In this document: piece by piece, positions 1 to 6,644 of the stretch
How positions within the stretch are numbered: position 1 is the stretch's first letter
Layout: every line of letters begins with the position of its first letter
Position numbers and translations under genes: made by a program
NCBI GenBank assembly: GCA_012511735.1
Contig: JAAZFK010000117.1
Location: 1-16,721, forward strand
From: Clostridiaceae bacterium
Lineage (GTDB): Bacteria; Bacillota; Clostridia; Saccharofermentanales; DTU023
Reading direction: 5' to 3'
Length of the DNA: 16,721 nucleotides
Notes under the pieces: generated by a model
Told to the model about the DNA's origin: nothing
Database searches by the model: none
Seen by the model: the letters and a program-made list of their open reading frames with translations, nothing else

Positions 1-387
1 ACCCTTTATTCCTTCACCGACTCCAGCGACCTTTCGGCCATTACCATGACGGCCGTCAGTGAGATGGATGTCATTTATCTCCCGACCGACAACACCGTCG
101 CGTCCAACACAGGCATCATCGACAACATCTGCCGGCCAGCCGGGATACCCGTCATCACGGGCGAGAAGGACACTTGTGCCGGTTGCGGCGTCGCCACCCT
201 GAGCATTGACTATTACGATCTGGGCTACGCGACCGGAGAAATGGCTTATAAGGTTCTGACCGGCCAGGCCGATATCTCTGCCATGCCGATTGAATACGCA
301 CCCCGTTTTACCAAGATGTACAACCAGGAGATCTGTCAGGAACTCGGTTTGGTCATGCCCGAAGACTACGAGGCGATCACGGACTAA
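1..387 (+). CDS. ABC transporter substrate-binding protein, TrpX-like (C-terminal part, 5' end outside window)
   Basis: The reading frame is open from the first base, so this is the C-terminal part of a longer protein; the ATG at 46 is internal. The visible 128 residues match the second lobe of the ABC_sub_bind (TrpX) family: a segment reading DVIYLPTDNTVAS, then IPVITGEKD, then the hinge-region GVATLSIDYYDLGYATGEMA, ending with a MPIEYAPRF-like strand. Proteins of this family capture a ligand outside the membrane and deliver it to their permease. Members next to TrpY/TrpZ-type partners are predicted tryptophan or tyrosine binders, but the ligand cannot be read from this fragment. A CAGC cysteine pair after GEKDT is a local oddity. 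The permease gene follows 22 bp downstream. Signal peptide and any T-box or other leader control would lie upstream of the window. Confidence 0.9.
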   Translation, partial: TLYSFTDSSDLSAITMTAVSEMDVIYLPTDNTVASNTGIIDNICRPAGIPVITGEKDTCAGCGVATLSIDYYDLGYATGEMAYKVLTGQADISAMPIEYAPRFTKMYNQEICQELGLVMPEDYEAITD

Positions 388-409
388 ACCCCGAGATTGA
401 TACCAAACC

Positions 410-1351
410 ATGAATATAAATTTCCTTAATCTCCTGGATCAGCTTCCGGGCGCGCTTGCACAGGGCCTGATCTGGGGCATCCTGGCCATCGGCGTCTACC
501 TGACCTACAAAGTTCTCGATATCGCTGACCTGACCGTTGACGGCTCCTTTTGCACAGGAGGAGCTGTCTTCGTAGTCCTTTTGACCGGCGGCGCCCCTCT
601 GTGGGTCGCGCTGGTGGCTGCCTTTCTGGCGGGCCTGCTGGCTGGTTTCGCCACAGGTATCTTCCACGTCTTCTTCGGGATCTCACCCCTACTGGCCGGA
701 ATTCTGACCCAGATCGGCTTATGGGCAGTCAACCTGATGATCATGGGCAAGCCCAACCTTTCAGTCAATGTCAACCACTTCCGTCTCCTGGTATCCCTGC
801 GCTATCTGCAGGAAGTCATCAAGGGGGAGCGCCCCTGGTACCAGTCTCCCCTGTTGACCGTCAGCCTCTTGATCCTGTCGCTGATTGCCATTCTTTATTG
901 GTTTTTCGGGACAGAATTCGGCACGGGAGTCCGCGCGACCGGCTCCAACATCAAGATGGCAAAAGCCCAGGGCATCAATACCGACTTTGCCAAGGTTTTC
1001 GGCTTGATGCTGTCCAATGGCATGGTCGCTCTCTCGGGAGCCCTGCTGACCCAGTACCAGGGATTTGCCGACATCAACATGGGCCGGGGCGCCATCATCA
1101 TCGGCCTGGCGGCCGTCATCATCGGTGAAGCCCTACTGGTCTGGATTTTCCGCAACTTCGCCCTCCGACTGCTCAGTTCAGTCATCGGAGCCGTCATCTA
1201 CTTTGTCGTCATCCAGACGGTCCTCTGGCTCAGGCTGGACCCCAACTACCTCAAGTTGCTCACAGCTGTCGTGGTAGCCGTCTTCCTCGCAGTCCCTCAC
1301 TGGAAGAATAAGTTCGCCTCCTTACCTGCCAGAAACAAAGGAGGACTGTGA
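410..1351 (+). CDS. ABC transporter permease, TrpY-like
   Basis: This 313-residue protein is a very hydrophobic membrane permease of the branched-chain/sugar type (BPD_transp_2). It carries the signature of the TrpY/YtrX-associated group near residues 35-52: DIADLTVDGSF followed by a glycine-rich helix. Roughly eight to nine hydrophobic segments are visible. The sequence ATGSNIKMAKAQGI, near residues 180-195, is the cytoplasmic loop that docks on the ATPase, and MGRGAIIIGLAAVIIGE further on is also typical of the family. It should form the membrane channel for the binding protein encoded just upstream. No clear Shine-Dalgarno sequence precedes the ATG, so translation may depend partly on coupling to the upstream gene. 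Length is normal for the family. The substrate is inferred to be an aromatic amino acid; this is not proven by sequence. Confidence 0.92.
   Translation: MNINFLNLLDQLPGALAQGLIWGILAIGVYLTYKVLDIADLTVDGSFCTGGAVFVVLLTGGAPLWVALVAAFLAGLLAGFATGIFHVFFGISPLLAGILTQIGLWAVNLMIMGKPNLSVNVNHFRLLVSLRYLQEVIKGERPWYQSPLLTVSLLILSLIAILYWFFGTEFGTGVRATGSNIKMAKAQGINTDFAKVFGLMLSNGMVALSGALLTQYQGFADINMGRGAIIIGLAAVIIGEALLVWIFRNFALRLLSSVIGAVIYFVVIQTVLWLRLDPNYLKLLTAVVVAVFLAVPHWKNKFASLPARNKGGL
1337..1344 (+). promoter_or_regulatory. Ribosome binding site of the TrpZ-like ATPase gene
   Basis: AAAGGAGG lies inside the last codons of the permease gene, eight bases before the ATG at 1353. It is a near-perfect anti-16S match and fixes this start. 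Confidence 0.85.
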
Positions 1352-1352
1352 C

Positions 1353-2147
1353 ATGCTTGACATCATCAATATAAGCAAAACCTTCAACAAGAACACAGTC
1401 AATGAGAACAAAGCACTCACCTCGCTCGCTCTCTCCATCAAAGACGGCGATTTTGTCACGGTGATCGGAGGCAATGGTTCTGGGAAATCGACCATGCTGA
1501 ACGCGGTTGCCGGGGTTCTGGCCGTGGACTGCGGCCGGATTGTGATTGACGGCGCAGACGTGACCAGGCTGCCTGAACACAGGCGGGCCCCCTACATCGG
1601 GCGCGTCTTCCAGGATCCCATGATGGGAACGGCCGGTGGCATGAGCATTGAAGAAAATCTGGCCTTGGCCAGCTGGAGGGGTAAACGGCGGACACTCAGA
1701 TGGGGTTTGTCAAAAAAAGAACGCGAGTTTTATTGCGAAAAGCTGAATGAACTGGATCTTGGCCTCGAAGACCGGCTGACCGTCAAAACAGGTCTGCTCT
1801 CCGGTGGACAAAGACAGGCGCTCACCTTGCTGATGGCAACCTTGAGAAGGCCTAAACTTCTCCTCCTGGATGAACATACGGCGGCGCTTGATCCGAAAAC
1901 GGCCAAGACCGTCCTCGACATCACAAATAAAATCGTGGAACACCACGCCTTGACCACCCTGATGGTCACCCACAACATGAGAGACGCCATTCACCTGGGC
2001 AACCGGCTGGTCATGTTCGACAAGGGACGGATCGTGATCGACCTCCAAGGTGAGAACAAAAGGCAACTCACCGTAGAGAAATTGCTTGGCATGTTTGAAA
2101 ATCTCAACGACTTTGATGAGTTTGACGACAAGCTTTTGCTGTCATAA
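1353..2147 (+). CDS. ABC transporter ATP-binding protein, TrpZ-like
   Basis: This 264-residue protein is the ATPase of the importer encoded by the two preceding genes. Walker A is GGNGSGKST at residues 39-47, the Q-loop is in VFQDP (Q87), the ABC signature is LSGGQRQ at 149-155, Walker B is LLLLDEHTAALD at 169-180 with catalytic E174, and the H-loop histidine is H207. The DEH form of Walker B, with His instead of Pro after DE, is characteristic of the TrpZ-like ATPases and supports the assignment. The ATG lies one base after the permease stop, with a strong AAAGGAGG eight bases upstream, so the two genes are tightly linked. The C-terminus is short and acidic with no regulatory domain. This is the last gene of the operon; the next gene is convergent and 29 bp away. 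Confidence 0.93.
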   Translation: MLDIINISKTFNKNTVNENKALTSLALSIKDGDFVTVIGGNGSGKSTMLNAVAGVLAVDCGRIVIDGADVTRLPEHRRAPYIGRVFQDPMMGTAGGMSIEENLALASWRGKRRTLRWGLSKKEREFYCEKLNELDLGLEDRLTVKTGLLSGGQRQALTLLMATLRRPKLLLLDEHTAALDPKTAKTVLDITNKIVEHHALTTLMVTHNMRDAIHLGNRLVMFDKGRIVIDLQGENKRQLTVEKLLGMFENLNDFDEFDDKLLLS

Positions 2148-2176
2148 CGGTTTGCAGAGGAGCTTGGGGCGGTTAC

Positions 2177-3070
2177 CTAAAGATCTTTATAGGAAGGATC
2201 CACCTCCCCAAGTTCCCTGTAAGTATCCAGTTCAATCAGGTCATCGAAACCGCACTCCCTGATCTCAATCTCAAACTCACTGTTGAAATAATTGAGCGCG
2301 ACCGCGTCCCAGAAACGTTCCTTGCCGCCCGGCATCCGGTAAACATCCTGGACCCGCTCCCCCAGCCTCGCGCCGTCGCGTTCGTTCCAAAAAGAAATGC
2401 CGAACATGTGGTGACAGTTCTCCCCGCCCAGCACGAAGTCCACGACACGTCGGTCACGGCTGATCAGGCACCAGTCGTCTGTCCGCTCAACCGGGACTCC
2501 CAGGTAATTGGACCGGTATTGGTAAGGTGCGATCAGTGCAGGATTTTTCAGATACAAATCAGCTTCAAGCAGATAGGCGGACCGCAGATGATCGCGCGCG
2601 CACATGAGAGATGAGATGTTGTTGGTTTCCTTGTAGTCAGGGTTTTCCAAAAACCGCATATGCGGGTATTTGTATAGCAGCTGATCGAACTGCTCGGCCA
2701 GATAGCCCCGGACAATGTAAATCTCATCGATGCCTGCCGCGGTCACCGCGTCAAGCAGGGTGTCTATTATTCGTTGTCCCTGGACCCGGACCAGGGGTTT
2801 GGGCGTGTTTAAAGTAACGGGTACCATCCGGGCACCAAACCCGGCAGCCAAAAAGACGGCTCGTTTGACCCGATAGGGTTCCAGCGCGTCAATGCCCCTG
2901 CCGCTGATGCCGCCCCCTTCAATCCATCCCGCTCCCGCAAGCTCGCCCAAAGCCCTGTTGACACTGCCCAGCGACCAGCCGGTCGCGGCAGCCAGCTCTC
3001 TTTGTGTCCCTGGCTTCCCTGTCAGATGCAGGTGAACAAGAAGATCAAACTGCAGCCTGGTCAGGCTCAT
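2177..3070 (-). CDS. Winged-helix / LicC-like CTP:phosphocholine cytidylyltransferase family fusion protein
   Basis: This 297-residue protein has two parts. Residues 1-65 form a winged helix-turn-helix: a first helix, TQRELAAAT, a recognition helix around SLGSVNRALGELAGAGW, and a glycine-rich wing. Residues 68-297 form a nucleotidyltransferase with the nucleotide-binding loop LAAGFGARMVPVTLNTPKP (74-92). It aligns from memory with pneumococcal LicC: GYLAEQFD (122-129), NNISSL (150-155), EADLYLKN with acidic D171, GISFW (224-228) and FWDAV (253-257). LicC couples CTP to phosphocholine to give CDP-choline; phosphoethanolamine or 2-aminoethylphosphonate are possible alternatives. The start is supported by AGGAG five bases upstream. 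The gene overlaps the permease gene by 26 bp and ends the importer operon. The DNA-binding part suggests it may also regulate the operon, which is inference. No choline kinase gene is visible nearby. Confidence 0.85.
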   Translation of the reverse strand: MSLTRLQFDLLVHLHLTGKPGTQRELAAATGWSLGSVNRALGELAGAGWIEGGGISGRGIDALEPYRVKRAVFLAAGFGARMVPVTLNTPKPLVRVQGQRIIDTLLDAVTAAGIDEIYIVRGYLAEQFDQLLYKYPHMRFLENPDYKETNNISSLMCARDHLRSAYLLEADLYLKNPALIAPYQYRSNYLGVPVERTDDWCLISRDRRVVDFVLGGENCHHMFGISFWNERDGARLGERVQDVYRMPGGKERFWDAVALNYFNSEFEIEIRECGFDDLIELDTYRELGEVDPSYKDL

Positions 3071-4649
3071 AGGCGCTCCTCTCTTTTCTGCTTCGATAAT
3101 AAGTGAACAGCCCCTTGACCAGCAGGTTGACCGTCAGAATCAGCAGGGCGATGAAGGCCGCACATTCCAGCAACATCTGGGCTTCGAAACTGGTGATCAT
3201 CAGGGACAGCGGCCGTGTACCTGCGGTCGCGAGAAAGGCAACCGCAGAGATGGTCATCATGGAGTTGACAAAGAAGTAAGTAAACATTTCTGCCAGAGTT
3301 CCCCCCGCCTGGGGAAGGATCACGTCCCGGATGATGCTGATCCGGCTGACACCCAGTGTCTGCCCTACTGCCTCCAGGTGCTCATTGAGCTTGGCCAGGG
3401 TATTGTAGATCATCAGATAAGGTGAGGCAAAAAAGTGAACCAGGTTGACCAGGATCAGGATGGCCAGGCTCCCATAGATCAGGCTGCCCTTGAAGAACAA
3501 TACATAGGACAGGCCAAGCACAATGCCGGGAATGGCAAGGGAGATCAAAGAGACCAGGTGGAGGATCTTTGACAGCTTGCCCGGTGTGCGGGCGGTCATG
3601 TAGGCCACCAGAAAAGACAAGGCCACCCCGGTCAGGCTGGTCACCAGCGCAATGACAAGTGAGTGGCCCAGGTTGGCACCGGCACCCATATTGAAGGCAC
3701 GGGAGATATTGTCCATGGACAGGCGCATATCCGAAGGGTACTTCTTGACCAGGGTCAAGAGCAGGAAGGCGGCGATGGGAAGGAGGACCGCCAAGCTGAC
3801 CAGACCGGAGGTGACATAGGCCAGGCCGTCACGCAGTCGGTTTTTTCTGACGCGAAAAGGCCTGGCAACAAAGGACAGAGTCAGCTTGTCCCGATTCAGG
3901 ACATCCAATATAAAGGCGACCAGTGCCGGTGTCAGAAGGACCAGACCGATGACGCTGCCCTTGCCAAAATCCAACAAGCCGATCACGTCCTGGTACATCA
4001 TGACCGGAAGCGTCTTGTACTGGCCGCCGACCATCAGGGGGACGCCATAATCGATGATGATCAAGGTAAAGACCGCAAAGAGGGTGGACAGCATGGGACG
4101 GCGCAGGAAGGGCGCCGTAATCGACGCGAACTGGTGGCGCCTTGAGATCCCCATAACGTCGGCCGCTTCGTAGGGGCTGCTGTCTTCATAACGCAGAATA
4201 TCCGACAACATGAGAAAAGCTACCGGGAACGAATACATGACCGAACCGGCCACAATGCCCCAAAAACCGTAAATACTGCCCTTCAACCCAAACCAGCCGG
4301 TCACGAGACCGTTGGCTCCGAACAGCACCACCAGCCCCATTCCATGGGAAATCGAGGGAATCAGCATGGGCAAGGTGAAGAGCAGGGCAAATAAGCCCTT
4401 GAAACGGATCCTGCTGCGTTCCAGGAGCCAGGAGAGCAGCGTCGCAAGAAAGACCGCGATCAGTGTTGAGACGGCGGTGACCACCAGTGAATTCTTCAAG
4501 GCTGCAAGGAATGGACCTGACACCAGCAAACCCCGGATATCAACGGTCGTCATCCTGGCAAGCATGCGCAGGAGGGGTAAAAGGACCGAGACCGCGAAAA
4601 AGATCAGGAGCAGACCCTTGACAGCCGTCAATTTCCCACTTGTTTTCAT
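3045..4649 (-). CDS. ABC transporter permease with two fused permease domains (iron/thiamine/2-aminoethylphosphonate type)
   Basis: This 534-residue polytopic protein contains two copies of the BPD_transp_1 permease domain in one chain, about twelve membrane helices in all. Each half has its own EAA loop that contacts the ATPase: the first reads YEAADVMGISRR (about residues 160-171), the second LEAVGQTLGVSR (about 425-436). Fused permeases of this size occur in Fbp/Afu iron, ThiP thiamine and the putative PhnU2 2-aminoethylphosphonate transporters. Sequence alone does not choose among them. The downstream LicC-like gene favours a choline-, ethanolamine- or aminophosphonate-like substrate over iron. 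The start codon overlaps the ATPase stop in an ATGA arrangement, and the 3' end overlaps the next gene by 26 bp. Both overlaps indicate translational coupling and a fixed stoichiometry. Confidence 0.9.
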   Translation of the reverse strand: MKTSGKLTAVKGLLLIFFAVSVLLPLLRMLARMTTVDIRGLLVSGPFLAALKNSLVVTAVSTLIAVFLATLLSWLLERSRIRFKGLFALLFTLPMLIPSISHGMGLVVLFGANGLVTGWFGLKGSIYGFWGIVAGSVMYSFPVAFLMLSDILRYEDSSPYEAADVMGISRRHQFASITAPFLRRPMLSTLFAVFTLIIIDYGVPLMVGGQYKTLPVMMYQDVIGLLDFGKGSVIGLVLLTPALVAFILDVLNRDKLTLSFVARPFRVRKNRLRDGLAYVTSGLVSLAVLLPIAAFLLLTLVKKYPSDMRLSMDNISRAFNMGAGANLGHSLVIALVTSLTGVALSFLVAYMTARTPGKLSKILHLVSLISLAIPGIVLGLSYVLFFKGSLIYGSLAILILVNLVHFFASPYLMIYNTLAKLNEHLEAVGQTLGVSRISIIRDVILPQAGGTLAEMFTYFFVNSMMTISAVAFLATAGTRPLSLMITSFEAQMLLECAAFIALLILTVNLLVKGLFTYYRSRKERSAYEPDQAAV

Positions 4650-5422
4650 TTGGCTTCCCTTGAGTAGCGGATCAATGAATCGATCTTAACCTGAATGTTG
4701 TGGATGACGAAAGCGCGGATGTAGTCGTTGGCCGGTTGGTCCATCAACTTGTGAGGGCTGTCAATCTGCTGAATCACACCTTCATGCATGACCATGATCC
4801 GGTCGCTCATGGCAAAGGCCTCCTCCTGGTCATGCGTGATGTAGATAATGGTGCTCCCGAATTCTTTTTGGAGGTCGAGAATTTCCGATCTGAGTGCCAG
4901 GCGGGTCTCCACATCCAGGGCGCTCATCGGCTCGTCGAGGAGGATGATGTCCGGGTTGACCGCCAGGGTTCGGGCCAGGGCCACGCGCTGTTGCTGGCCT
5001 CCTGACAATTGCCGGGGTTTCTTGGACAGATGGCCGCTAAGTCCGACCCGTTCGATCAGCTCCAGCGCCGTCGATCGCGCTTTTTTGCTCCCGCCACGCT
5101 TCTTCAGGGCATACTCCACATTTCCCAGAACGGTCATGTTTTCGAAGAGGGCATAATTTTGGAAGACCATGCCCATCCCCCGCTGCGCAGGCGGCAGCCC
5201 GGCAATATCAATCCCATCCTTGATGATCCTGCCGCTTTCCGCAGTCTCCAAGCCCAAAAGAATGCGAAGCAAGGTGGTTTTGCCGCAGCCTGAAGGACCG
5301 AGGATGGAGAGGAACTCCCCCTCCTCAACGGTAAAAGAGATGTTTTGTAACACCTCGTTGGTGCCGAATTGTTTGCTCAGCTTCTCGACGGTCAGTTTAT
5401 TTTTTCCCATCAGTGATCCCAT
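4646..5422 (-). CDS. ABC transporter ATP-binding protein, CysA/PotA/FbpC-like, short form
   Basis: This 258-residue ATPase powers the importer formed with the fused permease and the lipoprotein. Visible motifs are Walker A GPSGCGKTT (42-50), Q-loop Q88 in VFQNY, signature LSGGQQQR (139-146), Walker B IILLDEP (159-165) and H-loop H197 in THDQEEA. It resembles the N-terminal ABC domain of PotA/FbpC/ThiQ proteins but stops after about 240 residues, so the C-terminal TOBE or regulatory domain found in many relatives is absent. Two in-frame starts exist. The one used here gives MGSLMGK. An ATG twelve bases further in, at 5410, forms a TGATG junction with the upstream stop and is equally likely. 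Neither has a strong Shine-Dalgarno sequence, which fits coupled translation. Confidence 0.92.
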   Translation of the reverse strand: MGSLMGKNKLTVEKLSKQFGTNEVLQNISFTVEEGEFLSILGPSGCGKTTLLRILLGLETAESGRIIKDGIDIAGLPPAQRGMGMVFQNYALFENMTVLGNVEYALKKRGGSKKARSTALELIERVGLSGHLSKKPRQLSGGQQQRVALARTLAVNPDIILLDEPMSALDVETRLALRSEILDLQKEFGSTIIYITHDQEEAFAMSDRIMVMHEGVIQQIDSPHKLMDQPANDYIRAFVIHNIQVKIDSLIRYSREAK

Positions 5423-6384
5423 TTTTCCAGGAGCCTGGCTTTCTCCGCGGGTGAATCGCCCGACATATCCGCATAAAGGATGTCCACCGGATAGTTTTCC
5501 AGGACAAAGTCACGCTCTTTAAAGATTTTTTCCGGGAAAAAAAGTTCCTTATCTTCAATGACCAGGCTGTCTTTGAAAAACTCGAATACTTCCTTCACCG
5601 CCGGCCTGGTCTCCTTGCCCTTAATCATGGCCATGCCGTAAAGGGAATAAGGTGAACCCTCCTCAAAGAAATAAAGCTCCAGATCAACCCCCCGATTGAT
5701 TTCTGTCACTGTTTGGGCGGTCATGGCCAGACCGATGGCCGCTTCTCCCTGGACCAGCGCATTGACGGGGCCCGAGCCCGAAGAGGTGTACTGAAGGATG
5801 TTGGAGGTCAGGGCATCGAAATAAGCCAAGGCTTCTTCTTCCCCCCAGGCATTGACCAATGATTTCAAAAACATGTAGCCCGTTCCGGACGCCTTTGGAT
5901 TTGGCATGGAGATCAGGCCCTTGTACTCGGGCTTGAGCAAATCCCGGTAGTTGTCGGGCACCGGCAGCTCCTTTTGCTCCAAAATCTCTCTGTTTATGGC
6001 GATGCAGCCGCCATTACGCAAGGTAGGCAGGTAATTGCCGCTATCCGGAACCAATTCAGCCAGGTAGGGGGAACTGTCATAAGCAGAAAGATCGGCAAAG
6101 AGCTTTTCCAGACTCCCCAGGTAACCATAGTCGAGTTCGAAGCTGATGTCACATTCCGTCTCCAGGCCCTCCGCCTCAAGCTTGGCCGCGTGAGTGCCCG
6201 TCGGCAGGTACTCAAGGACAACCTCGTAATGGGGGAATTCCTCTTTTAAGCGCTTTTGGAAATACTCAACCCGATACTCTTCACTGCTCAGATAAACGAT
6301 CACCTTTTCATCCCCGCTCTTCCCACAGCCGACGGCCAGGAAAATAAGCAGAAATGCCAGTAATATGCCTCCAACCCTTTTCAT
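5410..6384 (-). CDS. ABC transporter substrate-binding lipoprotein (extracellular solute-binding family 1/6-like)
   Basis: This 324-residue protein starts with a classic lipoprotein signal: MKR, a hydrophobic stretch, then LAVGC, with the lipid-modified cysteine at residue 20. The mature part resembles the iron/thiamine/2-aminoethylphosphonate/polyamine binding proteins: an early VIVYLSSEEY strand, a central GGCIAINREIL segment, the MPNPKASGTGYMFL motif and a GEAAIGLAM segment before the last lobe. It should be anchored outside the membrane and hand its ligand to the fused permease. The frame stays open to an ATG at 6408, but that start has no ribosome binding site, whereas the ATG at 6384 has GGGAG seven bases upstream and gives the better signal peptide. 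It is the first gene of the minus-strand importer operon. The ligand is unknown; the neighbouring cytidylyltransferase suggests a choline-like or aminophosphonate compound. Confidence 0.9.
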   Translation of the reverse strand: MKRVGGILLAFLLIFLAVGCGKSGDEKVIVYLSSEEYRVEYFQKRLKEEFPHYEVVLEYLPTGTHAAKLEAEGLETECDISFELDYGYLGSLEKLFADLSAYDSSPYLAELVPDSGNYLPTLRNGGCIAINREILEQKELPVPDNYRDLLKPEYKGLISMPNPKASGTGYMFLKSLVNAWGEEEALAYFDALTSNILQYTSSGSGPVNALVQGEAAIGLAMTAQTVTEINRGVDLELYFFEEGSPYSLYGMAMIKGKETRPAVKEVFEFFKDSLVIEDKELFFPEKIFKERDFVLENYPVDILYADMSGDSPAEKARLLEKWDH

Positions 6385-6391
6385 AAGAAGA

Positions 6392-6396
6392 CTCCC
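6392..6396 (-). promoter_or_regulatory. Ribosome binding site deciding the lipoprotein start
   Basis: On the minus strand this reads GGGAG, seven bases before the ATG at 6384. The alternative ATG at 6408 lacks any such match, so the shorter protein is preferred. Confidence 0.7.
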
Positions 6397-6401
6397 GTCT
6401 T

Positions 6402-6437
6402 TGTTCATATACGGCAGAGATGCCGGTTATTTGAACA
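6402..6437 (-). promoter_or_regulatory. Nested inverted repeat / leader hairpin upstream of the importer operon
   Basis: A perfect 5-bp stem CGGCA/TGCCG (6412-6416 with 6421-6425) closes a 4-base loop. It is flanked almost symmetrically by TGTTCA (6402-6407) and TGAACA (6432-6437). If transcription of the minus-strand operon starts beyond 6437, this folds in the leader just before the lipoprotein start. No run of T follows, so it is not a terminator. Role unknown. Confidence 0.4.
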
Positions 6438-6479
6438 TTTATATCTACAATATACATCAATCTGTTGATTTCGTGTTCA

Positions 6480-6507
6480 ATTAACGCTGGATTAATCTCT
6501 CGTTAAT
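6480..6507. promoter_or_regulatory. 28-bp symmetric operator-like dyad with three TTAA cores
   Basis: ATTAACG and CGTTAAT form perfect outer arms, and GATTAATC sits exactly in the centre. Eleven of the fourteen symmetric base pairs are complementary. The three TTAA cores begin at 6481, 6492 and 6503, exactly 11 bp apart, so they lie on one face of the helix. This is what a binding site for a dimeric or cooperative helix-turn-helix protein looks like. The winged-helix part of the LicC-like protein is one candidate binder, which is inference. Confidence 0.55.
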
Positions 6508-6599
6508 ACATCCGAAAGAGGCTATCAAGCCAATAAAACGATCCCGGCACACTCTTCCATTCATGTGCTGACCGGTGTGCTTGTGTTAAGATGACTGTC

Positions 6600-6624
6600 A
6601 GGCTGGGGCTCCGGCCTTTATTTG
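6600..6624 (+). terminator. Terminator-like hairpin (possible attenuator) in the leader of the YidC-TagF fusion gene
   Basis: A 7-bp stem (6600-6606 with 6611-6617, one G-T wobble) closes the 4-base loop GGCT and is followed by TTTATTTG. This has the form of a factor-independent terminator on the plus strand. It lies 20 bp before the start codon of the fusion gene rather than after a gene, so it could be an attenuator, or a 5' protective hairpin if transcription starts just before it. A CCGG at 6572-6575 could compete for pairing with the CCGG at 6611-6614. Confidence 0.45.
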
Positions 6625-6644
6625 TAAGGGACATGGTTCACTGA

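Larger units (their letters stand above)
6385..6644. other. Divergent intergenic region, AT-rich, presumed to hold promoters for both operons
   Basis: This 260-bp gap separates the minus-strand importer operon from the plus-strand fusion gene and must contain the start signals of both, since they diverge. It is clearly richer in A and T than the flanking genes, above all between about 6430 and 6540. I could not find a -35/-10 pair with good spacing on either strand. TAAGAT at 6587-6592 is a possible plus-strand -10, but no convincing -35 precedes it. Several inverted repeats are present: TTGAACA (6431-6437) with TGTTCAA (6474-6480), ATCAA-N4-TTGAT (6456-6469), the larger dyad at 6480-6507, GCACAC (6547-6552) with GTGTGC (6575-6580), and the hairpin at 6600-6617. 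This density of symmetry suggests regulated expression. Confidence 0.7.

Noticed and set aside
550..1128. 192-residue frame overlapping the TrpY-like permease in another phase
   Set aside because: Arg/Pro/His-rich shadow of the permease; the permease frame has family motifs along its whole length.
3663..4145. 160-residue plus-strand frame opposite the fused permease
   Set aside because: Rich in Gln, Asp and Gly as expected for the complement of a membrane protein gene; no domain visible.
3045..6384. Assignment as an iron(III) or thiamine transporter
   Set aside because: The fused permease would allow it, but the operon partner is a LicC-like cytidylyltransferase and no iron or thiamine gene is present; the substrate was left open.
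6587..6592. TAAGAT as the -10 of a promoter for the fusion gene
   Set aside because: Only four of six consensus bases and no acceptable -35 at 16-18 bp; not strong enough to annotate as a promoter.
6633..6644. Three-codon frame ATG-GTT-CAC-TGA abutting the fusion gene start
   Set aside because: Only two bases separate it from the nearest Shine-Dalgarno-like sequence, so translation is unlikely; kept only as a remark on the leader.
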